Numbered from the stretch's first letter, positions 9,238 to 18,113 are shown. The stretch is DNA of 64,000 nucleotides from JAZKHE01 sp040385525 (GCA_040385525.1 JAZKHE010000004.1:310001-374000); one strand, 5' to 3'. Numbers and translations: made by a program. Notes: a model not told the origin generated them from the sequence alone.

Positions 9238-10830
9238 ATGATTCACTTACTTCAATATACAACCACACCTTACATTGCTGAAGATAACACACAATTTATT
9301 AATGAAATTGCTTCTAAACTCAACATTAAAGTTTCTGAAATAAAACACGTTCAACTATTAAATAAATCGATAGATGCGCGTTCGTTCAACATTAAAGTAA
9401 ACATTAAATGCAATGTGTATGTTAACGAAGAATTTGTTGAAAAACCAATTGCATTTAGTTTCAATAAACTTAACATTAATTCTAAAAAAGTAATAATTGT
9501 AGGCGCTGGTCCTGCTGGTTTATTTGCTGCTCTAAAACTTATTGAAAACGGAATTAAACCTATTGTGATTGAACGTGGAAAAACCGTTCGCGACAGAAGA
9601 CGAGATTTAGCAGCAATTAACAAAGAACACATTGTAAATCCTGATTCAAATTATTGTTTTGGCGAAGGTGGCGCAGGAACGTATAGCGACGGAAAGTTAT
9701 ATACACGTTCTACCAAACGAGGCGATGTTACAAAAGTGTTAGAAAACTTAGTTTTTCATGGTGCTAAGCCCGAAATTTTATACGAAGCACATCCACATGT
9801 TGGCACCAACAAACTGCCAAAAATTATAGAAAACATTCGCGAAACTATTTTAAATTTTGGTGGCGAAATTCATTTTAATTCGCGCGTAAGCGATTTTATT
9901 ATTAAAAATAACGAAGTAAAAGGTGCTATTGTAAGCAATACAAAAACGAATGTTACCACCGAATTTATTGCTGATGCTGTTATTTTAGCAACAGGACACA
10001 GCGCTAGAGATATTTACGAATGGTTTTATAACAACAATTTTTTAATTGAAGCCAAACCTTTTGCAATGGGTGTTAGAGTTGAGCACCAACAAGAACTTAT
10101 AGATAATATTCAATACCACTGCAAAACACACGAAGAATGGGAAGAAAAAAGAGAATTTCTCCCTCCTGCGCCATACAGCTGGGTTCAGCAAATAAATAAC
10201 AGAGGAGTTTATTCTTTTTGTATGTGTCCGGGTGGAATAATTGCGCCATGTGCAACAAGCCCTGGAGAGGTAGTAACCAATGGTTGGTCGCCATCCAAAC
10301 GAAACAATCCTTATTCTAATTCAGGAATTGTAGTAGCTATTGGCTTAAACGATTTAGATAAATACAAGCAATTTGGTGCATTAGCTGGTTTACAATTTCA
10401 AAAAGAGTTAGAGCAAATGGCTTGGCAAAAAGGTAATAAAGATCAAACCGCACCTGCACAGCGATTACTAGATTTTACTCAAAATAAATTATCATCAACT
10501 TTACCTGTTTGCTCCTATCAGCCTGGCGTTAAATCTTCGCCATTGCACGAATGGTTACCTCCAATAATTGGAAAAAGTTTGCAACAAGCTTTTATGGAAA
10601 CTGGTAAAAAAATGCGTGGTTATTTAACTAACGAAGCTTTAATTGTTGGGGTAGAATCTAGAACATCTACACCAGTTCGTATACCTAGAGATAAAGATAG
10701 TTTGCAACACCCCGAAATAAAAAACTTATATCCATGTGGCGAAGGTGCTGGTTATGCCGGCGGAATTATTTCGGCTGCCATAGATGGAGAACGTTGTGCT
10801 GAAGCAATAAGTAGAAAGTTGGAAGGTTAG
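9238..10830 (+). CDS. FAD-dependent oxidoreductase, COG2509-type
   Basis: A 530-aa soluble flavoprotein of the uncharacterised FAD-dependent dehydrogenase group (COG2509). An N-terminal ~80-residue domain precedes the dinucleotide-binding loop VIIVGAGPAGLFAALKL (~84-100) and the acidic strand end VIERG. A second nucleotide-site motif, AVILATGHSARD, lies near 248-259, and the C-terminal FAD-contact motif YPCGEGAGYAGGI lies near 498-510. The substrate is unknown; these proteins resemble geranylgeranyl reductase-like and BaiN-like flavoproteins. The last codons (KLEG stop) fall in a repeat-like stretch that continues into the intergenic region. The gene stands alone, flanked by similar degenerate repeats. 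Confidence 0.88.
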   Translation: MIHLLQYTTTPYIAEDNTQFINEIASKLNIKVSEIKHVQLLNKSIDARSFNIKVNIKCNVYVNEEFVEKPIAFSFNKLNINSKKVIIVGAGPAGLFAALKLIENGIKPIVIERGKTVRDRRRDLAAINKEHIVNPDSNYCFGEGGAGTYSDGKLYTRSTKRGDVTKVLENLVFHGAKPEILYEAHPHVGTNKLPKIIENIRETILNFGGEIHFNSRVSDFIIKNNEVKGAIVSNTKTNVTTEFIADAVILATGHSARDIYEWFYNNNFLIEAKPFAMGVRVEHQQELIDNIQYHCKTHEEWEEKREFLPPAPYSWVQQINNRGVYSFCMCPGGIIAPCATSPGEVVTNGWSPSKRNNPYSNSGIVVAIGLNDLDKYKQFGALAGLQFQKELEQMAWQKGNKDQTAPAQRLLDFTQNKLSSTLPVCSYQPGVKSSPLHEWLPPIIGKSLQQAFMETGKKMRGYLTNEALIVGVESRTSTPVRIPRDKDSLQHPEIKNLYPCGEGAGYAGGIISAAIDGERCAEAISRKLEG

Positions 10831-10900
10831 AAAATTGGAAGGTTAGAAGGTTTTAAAGTTAGCAAATTGGAGAATTGATAAACTTGGAAAATTAGGGCGT
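10818..10900. repeat. Degenerate intergenic repeat tract (right copy)
   Basis: Short direct near-repeats of agttggaaggttag and aaattggaaggttag, then aaattggagaattgataaac, run from the last codons of the flavoprotein gene into the gap. They resemble the tract at 9069-9237. Confidence 0.5.
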
Positions 10901-10916
10901 TATTATTTTAAAAGAA

Positions 10917-10948
10917 TTGGTAATACAATTCATTTTTAATTAATTTTG
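10917..10948 (+). promoter_or_regulatory. Promoter of the RidA gene
   Basis: TTG at 10917-10919 and TAATTTTG at 10941-10948 are separated by 21 nt, a perfect -7 match with plausible spacing, 48 nt before the ATG. Confidence 0.5.
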
Positions 10949-10995
10949 AGAAAGAGAAGTAGAAACACAAATTTAAGGCAACAAAAATTTAAGAG

Positions 10996-11370
10996 ATGAA
11001 AACAATAATTAAAACACCAAATGCACCAGCTCCAATTGGCCCATACAGTCAGGCTGTTATGTACAACGGAACTTTGTATGCATCTGGACAAATTGCAATT
11101 AACCCACGAACTGGCGATGTAGTTTTAGGAAGCATTGAAGATGAAACTACAATGGTAATGGAAAACATAAAAGCAATATTATCGGCTGCAGATATGGATT
11201 TTACTAATATTGTAAAAGTATCAATCTTTTTAAAAGACATGAACAATTTTGCAAAAATGAATGAAGTGTATGCAACTTATTTTAAAGATAAATTCCCTGC
11301 AAGAGAAACAGTTCAAGTGAGCCGCTTACCAAAAGATGTAAACATTGAGATTTCGTTTATAGCAGCATAA
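10996..11370 (+). CDS. ridA: RidA family reactive enamine/imine deaminase
   Basis: A 124-aa member of the RidA/YjgF/UK114 family, cytosolic trimers that hydrolyse reactive 2-aminoacrylate and related imines formed by PLP enzymes. Family hallmarks are APIGPYSQAV at ~12-21, LYASGQIAI at ~27-35, and the C-terminal FPARETVQVSRLPKDVNIEISFIA with the conserved Arg that binds the substrate carboxylate. Length is full. It is a single gene with its own promoter and a strong terminator 20 nt after the stop. Whether the preferred substrate is 2-aminoacrylate cannot be told. Confidence 0.94.
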   Translation: MKTIIKTPNAPAPIGPYSQAVMYNGTLYASGQIAINPRTGDVVLGSIEDETTMVMENIKAILSAADMDFTNIVKVSIFLKDMNNFAKMNEVYATYFKDKFPARETVQVSRLPKDVNIEISFIAA

Positions 11371-11390
11371 AGCAAAACTTTATAGCACAA

Positions 11391-11420
11391 AAAAAACCTC
11401 GAGCGAGCTCGAGGTTTTTT
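11391..11420. terminator. Bidirectional terminator between convergent genes
   Basis: The stem aaaaaacctcgag (11391-11403) pairs perfectly with ctcgaggtttttt (11408-11420) around a cgag loop, with A/T runs on both sides. It serves ridA (+) and the membrane gene ending at 11439 (-). Confidence 0.9.
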
Positions 11421-11438
11421 TTATGTATTGACTAATAA

Positions 11439-11891
11439 TTATTTAGTCATTGCTTTTAAATTCATGTAGTATAAACCAATAAATAAAACTGGAAACAAAA
11501 GGCCCATTGTAGAGAAACCACTGTAAATCATTCCCATAATCATTGATGCAGCACTACATCCAGCATAAATAAAGAAACCTTGTTTTTGTAGTTTCCACAT
11601 TTTAATAACTCCCCATAAACCTACAATTGTAGTTAAAAAACCAACAATTAAATAAGCCCATGTTAAACCTGCGCTTGGCATTGCAGTTGACATTGCTGAT
11701 TGCATATTTTCCATACCTTCAACATTTGACATTGCTGATGCACCTGCCGATACTACACCTAATACACTAATTACTGCTACGTAACCAATAATTGCAAAAC
11801 CTGCTGCAATAAAAGATAAAATACATAATACAGTTAAAAAAGTTGGTCTTGTTGCTGGAGTCTCTGCTCCTGTTGTGTTAGTTTGTTCCAT
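11439..11891 (-). CDS. Small four-helix membrane protein, unknown
   Basis: A 150-aa predicted inner-membrane protein. A Thr-rich cytosolic N-terminus (~1-16) precedes hydrophobic segments at about 18-47, 76-98, 104-124 and 126-144, with a Met/Ser-rich loop between the first and second. No enzymatic motif is visible. Similar small Bacteroidota membrane proteins are annotated only as hypothetical. It is monocistronic, convergent with ridA and divergent from the DUF2752 gene. Codon use is host-like. Confidence 0.75.
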   Translation of the reverse strand: MEQTNTTGAETPATRPTFLTVLCILSFIAAGFAIIGYVAVISVLGVVSAGASAMSNVEGMENMQSAMSTAMPSAGLTWAYLIVGFLTTIVGLWGVIKMWKLQKQGFFIYAGCSAASMIMGMIYSGFSTMGLLFPVLFIGLYYMNLKAMTK

Positions 11892-12042
11892 AAAAATTAA
11901 GTTTAGTTAATAAATGTTATTTATGTAAAAAAATAACAATTTTGCTAAAAAACAAAATTTAGAGCTTATTATTTATTAACAGCTATTAACAATTTTAGTA
12001 TTCTCAAGCATTTTAGTAAATTAGCCTAAATTCTAAAAACGA

Positions 12043-12336
12043 ATGATTCATTGGCTTGAAGCGCATTTAATGCCTTGTTTTTTTAAAACTTATTTAGGAA
12101 TAAATTGTCCGGGTTGTGGCATGCAACGTTCTTTTATAATGCTGTTGAAAGGGGAATTGATAGAAAGTATAAAAATGTACCCCGCTTTATTGCCAACTAT
12201 TATTATGGTAGTTTATTTAATTCTGCATTTAATTTTTAAATTTAAACATGGTGCCAGTATTCTAAAATTAAATTTTATATTTACCACAGTATTAATTATT
12301 GCAAATTACATATTTAAAAATTTTTATCATGGATAA
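12043..12336 (+). CDS. DUF2752 domain membrane protein
   Basis: A 97-aa protein with the DUF2752 signature: GINCPGCGMQRSFIMLLKGE (~24-43) with the paired Cys residues, then a Pro-containing loop (MYPALLP) and two hydrophobic helices. The family is small integral membrane proteins of unknown role. Its last codons overlap the first eight bases of the next gene (ATGGATAA), so the two are probably translationally coupled. Confidence 0.88.
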   Translation: MIHWLEAHLMPCFFKTYLGINCPGCGMQRSFIMLLKGELIESIKMYPALLPTIIMVVYLILHLIFKFKHGASILKLNFIFTTVLIIANYIFKNFYHG

Positions 12337-12706
12337 TCAAACTCCTTTAACACCTCCTCCGGGAATGCAACAGTCTAATCAATTTATGCAACAACCTAGT
12401 CCATTACCAAACGCAACTGGTGTTTTGGTTTTAGGAATTTTATCAATTGTATTTTGTTGGTGCTACGGTTTAATAGGTATTATATTAGGAATAATTGCAT
12501 TGTACCTATCTGGAAAAGACAGAAAATTGTATGATGCAAATCCAACAGCTTATTCGTTAAGCTCGTTTAACAACCTAAAAGCAGGTAGAATTTGTGGGAT
12601 TATTGGTTTAGCATTATCTTCTTTATATATTTTATTTATAATTATATACTTTGTATTTATCGGTGCAATGTTCTCTTCTTTGCCTTGGGGAGATATGATG
12701 AAATAG
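12329..12706 (+). CDS. CCC-motif-type membrane protein
   Basis: A 125-aa protein beginning MDNQTPLTPPPGM, a Pro/Gln-rich cytosolic leader, then two membrane helices (~35-58 and ~88-112). The cysteine cluster that names the family appears here as FCWCYG (~46-51), so one Cys of the CCC motif is replaced by Trp. The ATG at 12329 is preferred over the longer frame from 12299 because it gives the usual MDN start and an 8-nt overlap with the DUF2752 gene. The pairing of these two genes is common in Bacteroidota; function unknown. Confidence 0.82.
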   Translation: MDNQTPLTPPPGMQQSNQFMQQPSPLPNATGVLVLGILSIVFCWCYGLIGIILGIIALYLSGKDRKLYDANPTAYSLSSFNNLKAGRICGIIGLALSSLYILFIIIYFVFIGAMFSSLPWGDMMK

Positions 12707-12720
12707 ATTAAAACAATTAA

Positions 12721-12757
12721 AAAAAAAAGAGCTACATTTTTTTGTAGCTCTTTTTTT
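12721..12757. terminator. Bidirectional terminator
   Basis: gagctaca (12729-12736) pairs with tgtagctc (12743-12750) around a T6 loop, with A8 before and T7 after, so it works in both directions. It lies between the convergent CCC-motif and SSS symporter genes and overlaps the symporter stop codon. Confidence 0.9.
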
Positions 12758-14432
12758 ATGCTTTTGTATTTTTAAAAAAGGAATTAAATACTGCACTAAT
12801 TATTACCACTAATACACAGCCAATAATATTAAACCATAAAAAGCCTATATCTGTGCTGAAAAACAAAGCAATTACAATAATTTCTGATAAAATTGCACTG
12901 TAAAAAACAGCATTACTTTTTATTTGTTTGATAAAAAAACCACAAACAAATATTCCTAAAATGGTTCCATAAAACAAAGAACCTAAAATATTAACGGCTT
13001 GTATTAAATTCTCTGCTTTATCGGCCAGCAAAGCAAATACAATTCCTAACACTCCCCACAACACTGTATTTAATTTTGCAGCGTTTACATAATGCTTATC
13101 GCTTTTATCTTTTGCAAAAACTCGCTTATAAAAATCGACCATACTTGCAGACGATAAACCGCTTATTTGCCCAGCTGTTGAAGACATAGCTGCACTAAAA
13201 ACAATAGCTAACAATAAACCAATTAAACCTTGAGGTACATTATTTAAAATAAAAGAAATAAAAACATAATCGGTGTCTTTTACTTCTACACCTTCGTTAT
13301 TCTTTTTTATTAAAGCTTTTGCTTGCTTTTTTAATTCTAACTGTTGCTTTTGCAAAGCGTTAATTTCAGTAAAATCAATTTCAGATTGTTCTTTACTAAA
13401 ACTATACACAATCTTATCAGCCTTTTGTTTTTGTATGTTATTATAGTTATTTTCTATAGCTTGGTATTCATTTTTATAAGTACTTACTTTTATTTTATTT
13501 TCTTCAATTTTATTGAAAAATAAAGGTTGTTGATTAAATTGAAAAAACACAAAAATCATTACACCAATAAACAAAATATAAAATTGCATTGGTATTTTTA
13601 ACAAACCATTAAACAATAATCCTATTCTACTTTGTTTTAGCGATTCGCCCGAAATATAGCGTTGTACTTGCGATTGATCGGTTCCAAAATAAGATAAAGC
13701 AACAAACAGTCCTCCTAACAAACCCGACCAAAAATTATATCTACTTTCTACTTTAAAGTTGTAATCAATAATGTTTAATTTATCAAAATTACCAGCAATT
13801 TTTACTACTTGAGGCAAACCAATATTATCTGGCAAACTATTCAAAATAATAAAAAATGCCGCTAACATTCCGCCCCAAATAACTGCCATTTGCAATGTTT
13901 GCGTGTGACTTACTGCTGCAGTTCCTCCGCTAAATGTGTACAGAATTACTAAAAAACCAATAAAGCAAATGGTAGGTGTTAGTGGCCAATGCAAAAGCGT
14001 TGATAATATAATTGCTGGTGCGTAAATTGTTATTCCTGTTGATAATCCTCGTTGAATTAAAAATAATCCAGATGTGAGTAATCTAGTTTTTAAATCAAAA
14101 CGAGATTCTAAATATTCGTAAGCGGTATAAACTTTTAGTTTGTAATAAATGGGTAAAAAATAAGCACTCAAAATTATCATGGCTATGGGTAGTCCTAAAT
14201 AAAACTGAATAAAACCCATTCCGTCTTCAAAAGCCTGTCCTGGAATCGATAAAAAAGTAATTGCGCTAGCTTGAGTTGCCATTATTGACAAACCAATGGT
14301 GTACCATTTATCTTCGTTATTGCCTTTTAAGTATGATGAAATGCTTTTTTGTTTGCTACGGTATTTCCACGTACCATAAACAGCAATTCCAACAATGGCT
14401 AAAAATAAAACTATCCAGTCTAAAACACTCAT
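12756..14432 (-). CDS. Sodium:solute symporter (SSS) family transporter
   Basis: A 558-aa inner-membrane transporter with about 13 hydrophobic helices. The N-terminus (MSVLDWIVLFLAIVGIAVYG) and the SSS segments GLSIMATQASAITFLSIPGQAF (start ~46) and YFGTDQSQVQRYISGES (~252-268) place it in the family that couples Na+ to uptake of sugars, amino acids or vitamins. A charged ~85-residue insertion rich in Lys, Glu and Gln (~306-390) sits between two helices, longer than usual. The substrate is unknown. The start directly abuts the stop of a 39-aa membrane peptide, and upstream genes handle nicotinamide riboside and N-acetyl-sugar-type deacetylation. Confidence 0.9.
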   Translation of the reverse strand: MSVLDWIVLFLAIVGIAVYGTWKYRSKQKSISSYLKGNNEDKWYTIGLSIMATQASAITFLSIPGQAFEDGMGFIQFYLGLPIAMIILSAYFLPIYYKLKVYTAYEYLESRFDLKTRLLTSGLFLIQRGLSTGITIYAPAIILSTLLHWPLTPTICFIGFLVILYTFSGGTAAVSHTQTLQMAVIWGGMLAAFFIILNSLPDNIGLPQVVKIAGNFDKLNIIDYNFKVESRYNFWSGLLGGLFVALSYFGTDQSQVQRYISGESLKQSRIGLLFNGLLKIPMQFYILFIGVMIFVFFQFNQQPLFFNKIEENKIKVSTYKNEYQAIENNYNNIQKQKADKIVYSFSKEQSEIDFTEINALQKQQLELKKQAKALIKKNNEGVEVKDTDYVFISFILNNVPQGLIGLLLAIVFSAAMSSTAGQISGLSSASMVDFYKRVFAKDKSDKHYVNAAKLNTVLWGVLGIVFALLADKAENLIQAVNILGSLFYGTILGIFVCGFFIKQIKSNAVFYSAILSEIIVIALFFSTDIGFLWFNIIGCVLVVIISAVFNSFFKNTKA

Positions 14433-14552
14433 TTAATACGCAAAACTAATCCAAGTGTATAACACAATTTGAACAATTAAAAAAACTACAACCGCCCAAT
14501 AGGCTTTTTTCCAAGTAGAAAAAAATGGAGGTTTATTGTTATTTTTTTCCAT
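14433..14552 (-). CDS. 39-aa single-helix membrane peptide in symporter operon
   Basis: A 39-residue ORF begins at ATG 14552 with MEKNNNKPPFFSTWKKAYW, then a single membrane helix (AVVVFLIVQIVLYTWISF). Its start overlaps the last 14 nt of the PIG-L gene and its TAA directly abuts the ATG of the SSS symporter, so it is embedded in a translationally coupled chain. Position and topology suggest a small accessory subunit of the symporter, comparable in arrangement (not in sequence) to the small partner proteins of other SSS transporters. That role is inference. Confidence 0.75.
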   Translation of the reverse strand: MEKNNNKPPFFSTWKKAYWAVVVFLIVQIVLYTWISFAY

Positions 14553-17013
14553 ATTCAATACAGTTTACAAACAAACGATAGGCGCCAGAAACACCTGCAG
14601 GTAGCTGACGGAAGAAAGCTAATCCTGTATATACAAAATGTCCTTTTCCGAAATCGCAAACAATTAAACTACCGCTCTGCTCCTTTTCGTTAGGATCATT
14701 ACACGAAAAAATAGAAGTGTAATTTTTTTCAAAATCGCTAGCAAAATATATTCCTCGCTCTTGCACCCAATTATTAAAATCGGCATCAGTTATCGAATTA
14801 GGATAATTTACAATTGCGTGTTTTGGCGCTATAATTTTCATCGGTGCAGTTTCAATCGTTACGCGTTCTCTACTAATTTTAAAAGGAAACGGTCCCATAT
14901 CCGATTTTACATTACTAATAAAATTATTGGTGTTGTATTGCACAATTAAATTACCTCCGTTTTCAACATACTTCATTAATTTAGTGTAGTGTTCTGCCAT
15001 CCATTCGTGCGTATTGTAAGCTCTTATTCCTACAACAATGGCATCAAATTTAGTTAAGTCGTCGGTCTTTAATTTTTCGTTTGTTAGTTCGGTTACGTTG
15101 TAATTTAAAAGTTCTAAACTTTCTTTTACATCATCGCCAGCACCTTCAATATAGCCAATGTTTTTGCTTATTGTTTTAACATCAAACGAAATCAATTTAG
15201 CTTGCGTCGATTTTATTCGCACTAAATTTTTAATGTGTTTGTAATTTATTTCTTTTACCGATTGATTAAATTTTGAACCAGAAGCACTTATAAATTCAGC
15301 AGAAATAATTGCATTATCATTTAATGATTTTCCTGTTTTTGTAACAACAAACTCAAGTGTTTGCAATTGATTTCTATTTTTAAAATCAATGTTTTTTTCT
15401 TGCGGGGAAACGGTAAAACCATTAGGAATTTTTAATTGAAGTTTACCGCTAACTTCTTTTAAATTGTTTTTAACTTCTACTTTAACAGTAACTGTTTTGT
15501 TGGTAGAAAAAATGTATAAATCACTCGCTAAATTAATAGTAACAGCAGGCAAATTTAAAACGTCTTTATACGATTCTCCATCAACAGGATCAACAATTTT
15601 AAACAAAATTTTTTGAGAATAATTTATTTCTTTTCCATTTATAGATAAACTATAGTTTGCAAGACACTCATTTTTTTCGGGAAAACCAGTTTCCGTTTTA
15701 TCAAAAATAAAATTACCTTCTTCTTTTTGTTGATTTAACCAAAATGGATTTGACAAATTAAAATCACCATTTTTAACTTTAATTTTTGTTACTAATTGCG
15801 TTTGCTTTGCTTCTAAAATGGCATTGCTAGCTGACAAATAATCTTTAGCAAACTGAACACTATTTAACTTAACTTGTGTTGTATTTGAAATTCTTTTCAA
15901 CGCAGTTGTAGTAAATGTAATAGAATCTTGCTCAGCAAAACTTACTCTATCTGCTAATGTTTCGAGCCACACTCCGTTTATTGAAAGTAACAACTGAACG
16001 ATTTTATTTTTTTTATTTTTTATAAAATCACTTTCAGGAGTTTTATTTATTTCATCTAACACGTTTAATAAATAATTTGTTGCTTCTGTTGATTTTTGCG
16101 AATTATAAGCTTCAATAGTTTTATTAATTAATTCTGAAATTCTTACCGAACCAACATACGCGCCCCAATTTGTTTCAACACCTTCTAGCACATCAGTTTT
16201 AGCTTCGCTTCCTTTTAAATGTTTAAAATATTCAAAAAATTCGTTGCGTTGTTTTGCGCTTCCAAAACCTTGACTTTTATGCATACTTCGACTTTCGGCT
16301 GCTAACTCACCATACGATTTACCTAACAAAGGATTAAAATTATTAATACTCATGCGTAGCTGTGTGCTATCAATTGTGCTTCTTCCACTAAAATTAAAAG
16401 TATTCCATACCAAACGTTTGGCTTGCCAAGTCCCAAATTCTTTTACTTGTTCAGGAAATCTTTTTGCATCAGCTGCAGCATCAAAAGCATCTACTGCCAA
16501 TATAGCCGAAGCGGTATGATGTCCGTGTCCGCCCTCACCAGTTGTAGGAAATCGAGTAATAATTACATCGGGTTTAAATTTACGAATGATGTAAACCACA
16601 TCTTCCAAAATTTTTTCTTTGTTCCATTTTTCAAAAGTTTCATCAGGATTTTTAGAAAAACCAAAGTCGTAAGCTCTTGTAAAAAATTGTTCAGCTCCAT
16701 CTACTTTTCTTGCCTCAAGCAACTCTTGCGTTCTAATCATTCCTAATAATTCGCCTTGCTCGTTACCAATTAAATTTTGTCCGCCATCGCCTCTCGTTAA
16801 CGACAAATAGGCAGTTCTAACTTTTCGCTCATTAGCGAGATAAGAAAGTAAACGTGTATTTTCGTCGTCGGGATGCGCAGCAATATAAAGTACAGAACCA
16901 AGCGTATTTAGTTTTTGAAGTTCTAATTTAATTTCCGACTCACTCAATTGTTTCATTGGCTGAGCAAGAGCGAAAAATGGAAGTATAATAAAGATGGAAA
17001 ATAATTTATTCAT
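14539..17013 (-). CDS. PIG-L (LmbE) family deacetylase with GATase-like C-terminus
   Basis: An 824-aa secreted or periplasmic protein with a signal peptide (MNKLFSIFIILPFFALAQP). The LmbE/PIG-L metal site AHPDDE lies at ~46-51 and the second metal ligands at GGHGHHTAS (~160-168), so the Zn-dependent N-acyl deacetylase domain (~35-250) looks intact. A middle region of beta-sandwich character (~370-610) and a C-terminal class I glutamine-amidotransferase-like fold (~615-824, with YIEGAGDDV and NGGNLIVQYNT) follow. Large three-domain PIG-L proteins of this plan are common in Bacteroidota; their substrates are unknown, N-acetylglucosamine-containing glycans being a guess. It overlaps the NadR-like gene by 8 nt. 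Confidence 0.87.
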   Translation of the reverse strand: MNKLFSIFIILPFFALAQPMKQLSESEIKLELQKLNTLGSVLYIAAHPDDENTRLLSYLANERKVRTAYLSLTRGDGGQNLIGNEQGELLGMIRTQELLEARKVDGAEQFFTRAYDFGFSKNPDETFEKWNKEKILEDVVYIIRKFKPDVIITRFPTTGEGGHGHHTASAILAVDAFDAAADAKRFPEQVKEFGTWQAKRLVWNTFNFSGRSTIDSTQLRMSINNFNPLLGKSYGELAAESRSMHKSQGFGSAKQRNEFFEYFKHLKGSEAKTDVLEGVETNWGAYVGSVRISELINKTIEAYNSQKSTEATNYLLNVLDEINKTPESDFIKNKKNKIVQLLLSINGVWLETLADRVSFAEQDSITFTTTALKRISNTTQVKLNSVQFAKDYLSASNAILEAKQTQLVTKIKVKNGDFNLSNPFWLNQQKEEGNFIFDKTETGFPEKNECLANYSLSINGKEINYSQKILFKIVDPVDGESYKDVLNLPAVTINLASDLYIFSTNKTVTVKVEVKNNLKEVSGKLQLKIPNGFTVSPQEKNIDFKNRNQLQTLEFVVTKTGKSLNDNAIISAEFISASGSKFNQSVKEINYKHIKNLVRIKSTQAKLISFDVKTISKNIGYIEGAGDDVKESLELLNYNVTELTNEKLKTDDLTKFDAIVVGIRAYNTHEWMAEHYTKLMKYVENGGNLIVQYNTNNFISNVKSDMGPFPFKISRERVTIETAPMKIIAPKHAIVNYPNSITDADFNNWVQERGIYFASDFEKNYTSIFSCNDPNEKEQSGSLIVCDFGKGHFVYTGLAFFRQLPAGVSGAYRLFVNCIEYGKK

Positions 17014-17548
17014 TTTTTAAATATAAATCGTTAATAATTTTTGATGCACTTTTTAATCGCATATCGTGCGAACCGCTTATTGTAGAATAAACAATATTTT
17101 GCTGTTGAAGTTCGTTTTTATAGATAGAAAATAATTCACTACGCTTGTGCGGATGCTCTCGAAATGGGTCACTTTCCCAAGGAACATCTATATCTGTAAG
17201 AAAAGTAAAATCATACTTTTGTAAGGCTACTTGTTCCACAACGTAATCGCAAACTTTTCCAAAAACAAACTCCGACCAAATTTTAATTACCGTTAAATTG
17301 GTATCACAAAACAAAACACGATTCGCTTTTAAAAGTAATTTTTCTTGTTGCTCTAACTGCATTTTAGCAATTTGTTCCAAATCATCAAACGTATATTTCC
17401 CACTTTTTACTAGCAAAAAATCTCTTGCAAACTCAGGCACCCATACAGATTTATAAGATTGAGCTAAAGACAATGCTAAAGTAGTTTTCCCTGTTGACTC
17501 AGGACCAACAATAGCAACTTTTATAATTTCTGAATTTCTTTTTTCCAT
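17006..17548 (-). CDS. nadR: NadR-like ribosylnicotinamide kinase
   Basis: A 180-aa P-loop kinase matching the C-terminal kinase domain of NadR. Walker A is GPESTGKTT (~15-23), followed by the family motif VPEFARDFL (~37-45), LFCDTNLTV (~79-87) and DVPWESDPFREHPHKR (~119-134). It would phosphorylate nicotinamide riboside to NMN. The NMN adenylyltransferase and helix-turn-helix domains of full NadR are absent, so this is the single-domain form. It overlaps pnuC by 28 nt, so transporter and kinase are made together, which supports nicotinamide riboside as substrate rather than thiamine. Confidence 0.9.
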   Translation of the reverse strand: MEKRNSEIIKVAIVGPESTGKTTLALSLAQSYKSVWVPEFARDFLLVKSGKYTFDDLEQIAKMQLEQQEKLLLKANRVLFCDTNLTVIKIWSEFVFGKVCDYVVEQVALQKYDFTFLTDIDVPWESDPFREHPHKRSELFSIYKNELQQQNIVYSTISGSHDMRLKSASKIINDLYLKNE

Positions 17549-18078
17549 TTAAAATAACCAAAAACAACCATCACAACATAAGCAAAATAAAGTAAAGCGG
17601 TCAACTTTAAATCTTTTGCAAAATACAAATAAACTGCTAAAGCATCAATTACAAACCACCACAACCAATTTTCTATCATTTTTTTAGTAACCATATAAGT
17701 GGCAACTATGCTATAAACCGTTATATGGGCATCCATCCATGGCAATGCAGCTACGGTATAGTTACTAAAATAATAACCTGCCAGTAACGAACCAATTTCT
17801 GCAACAGCAATTAGTTTTAAATGAAACTGAAAAGAAATACGATGAATAACTGCTGAATTATTTTCTTTCTTTCGCCATTGTAAAAAGCCATAAACAGCCA
17901 TAAACAAATAAAAAAATTGCAAAATAGTTTCTAAATACAATTGCGCATCGTAGCAAATAAACACATATAAAACTGTGCTTAAACCCGCAAATAACCAGCA
18001 CCAGTTATTTTCGAATGCTGCCAATACCAAATACAAAATGGCAAAAACGATGGCAAATATTTCAATGATTAATGGCAT
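17521..18078 (-). CDS. pnuC: Nicotinamide riboside transporter PnuC
   Basis: A 185-aa inner-membrane protein with about seven hydrophobic segments. PnuC family landmarks seen are FENNWCWLFAGLSTVLYV (~23-40), ETILQFFYLFMAVYGFLQWR (~50-69) and NWLWWFVIDALAVYLYF (~137-153), the Trp/Asn-rich helices that line the substrate path. PnuC works by facilitated diffusion with trapping by phosphorylation, which the overlapping NadR-like kinase would supply. It is the first gene of the leftward operon. No thiamine or NAD riboswitch was recognised in the 63-nt upstream gap. Confidence 0.9.
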   Translation of the reverse strand: MPLIIEIFAIVFAILYLVLAAFENNWCWLFAGLSTVLYVFICYDAQLYLETILQFFYLFMAVYGFLQWRKKENNSAVIHRISFQFHLKLIAVAEIGSLLAGYYFSNYTVAALPWMDAHITVYSIVATYMVTKKMIENWLWWFVIDALAVYLYFAKDLKLTALLYFAYVVMVVFGYFKWKKEIQKL

Positions 18079-18083
18079 AATAG

Positions 18084-18113
18084 TTGAAGTTAGGTAAATA
18101 ATTATTAACTTCG
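18084..18113 (+). promoter_or_regulatory. Probable promoter of the Lys-rich secreted protein
   Basis: TTG at 18084-18086 and TAACTTCG at 18106-18113 are 19 nt apart; the -7 box has one mismatch (C for T). The ATG follows 28 nt later. Confidence 0.4.
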
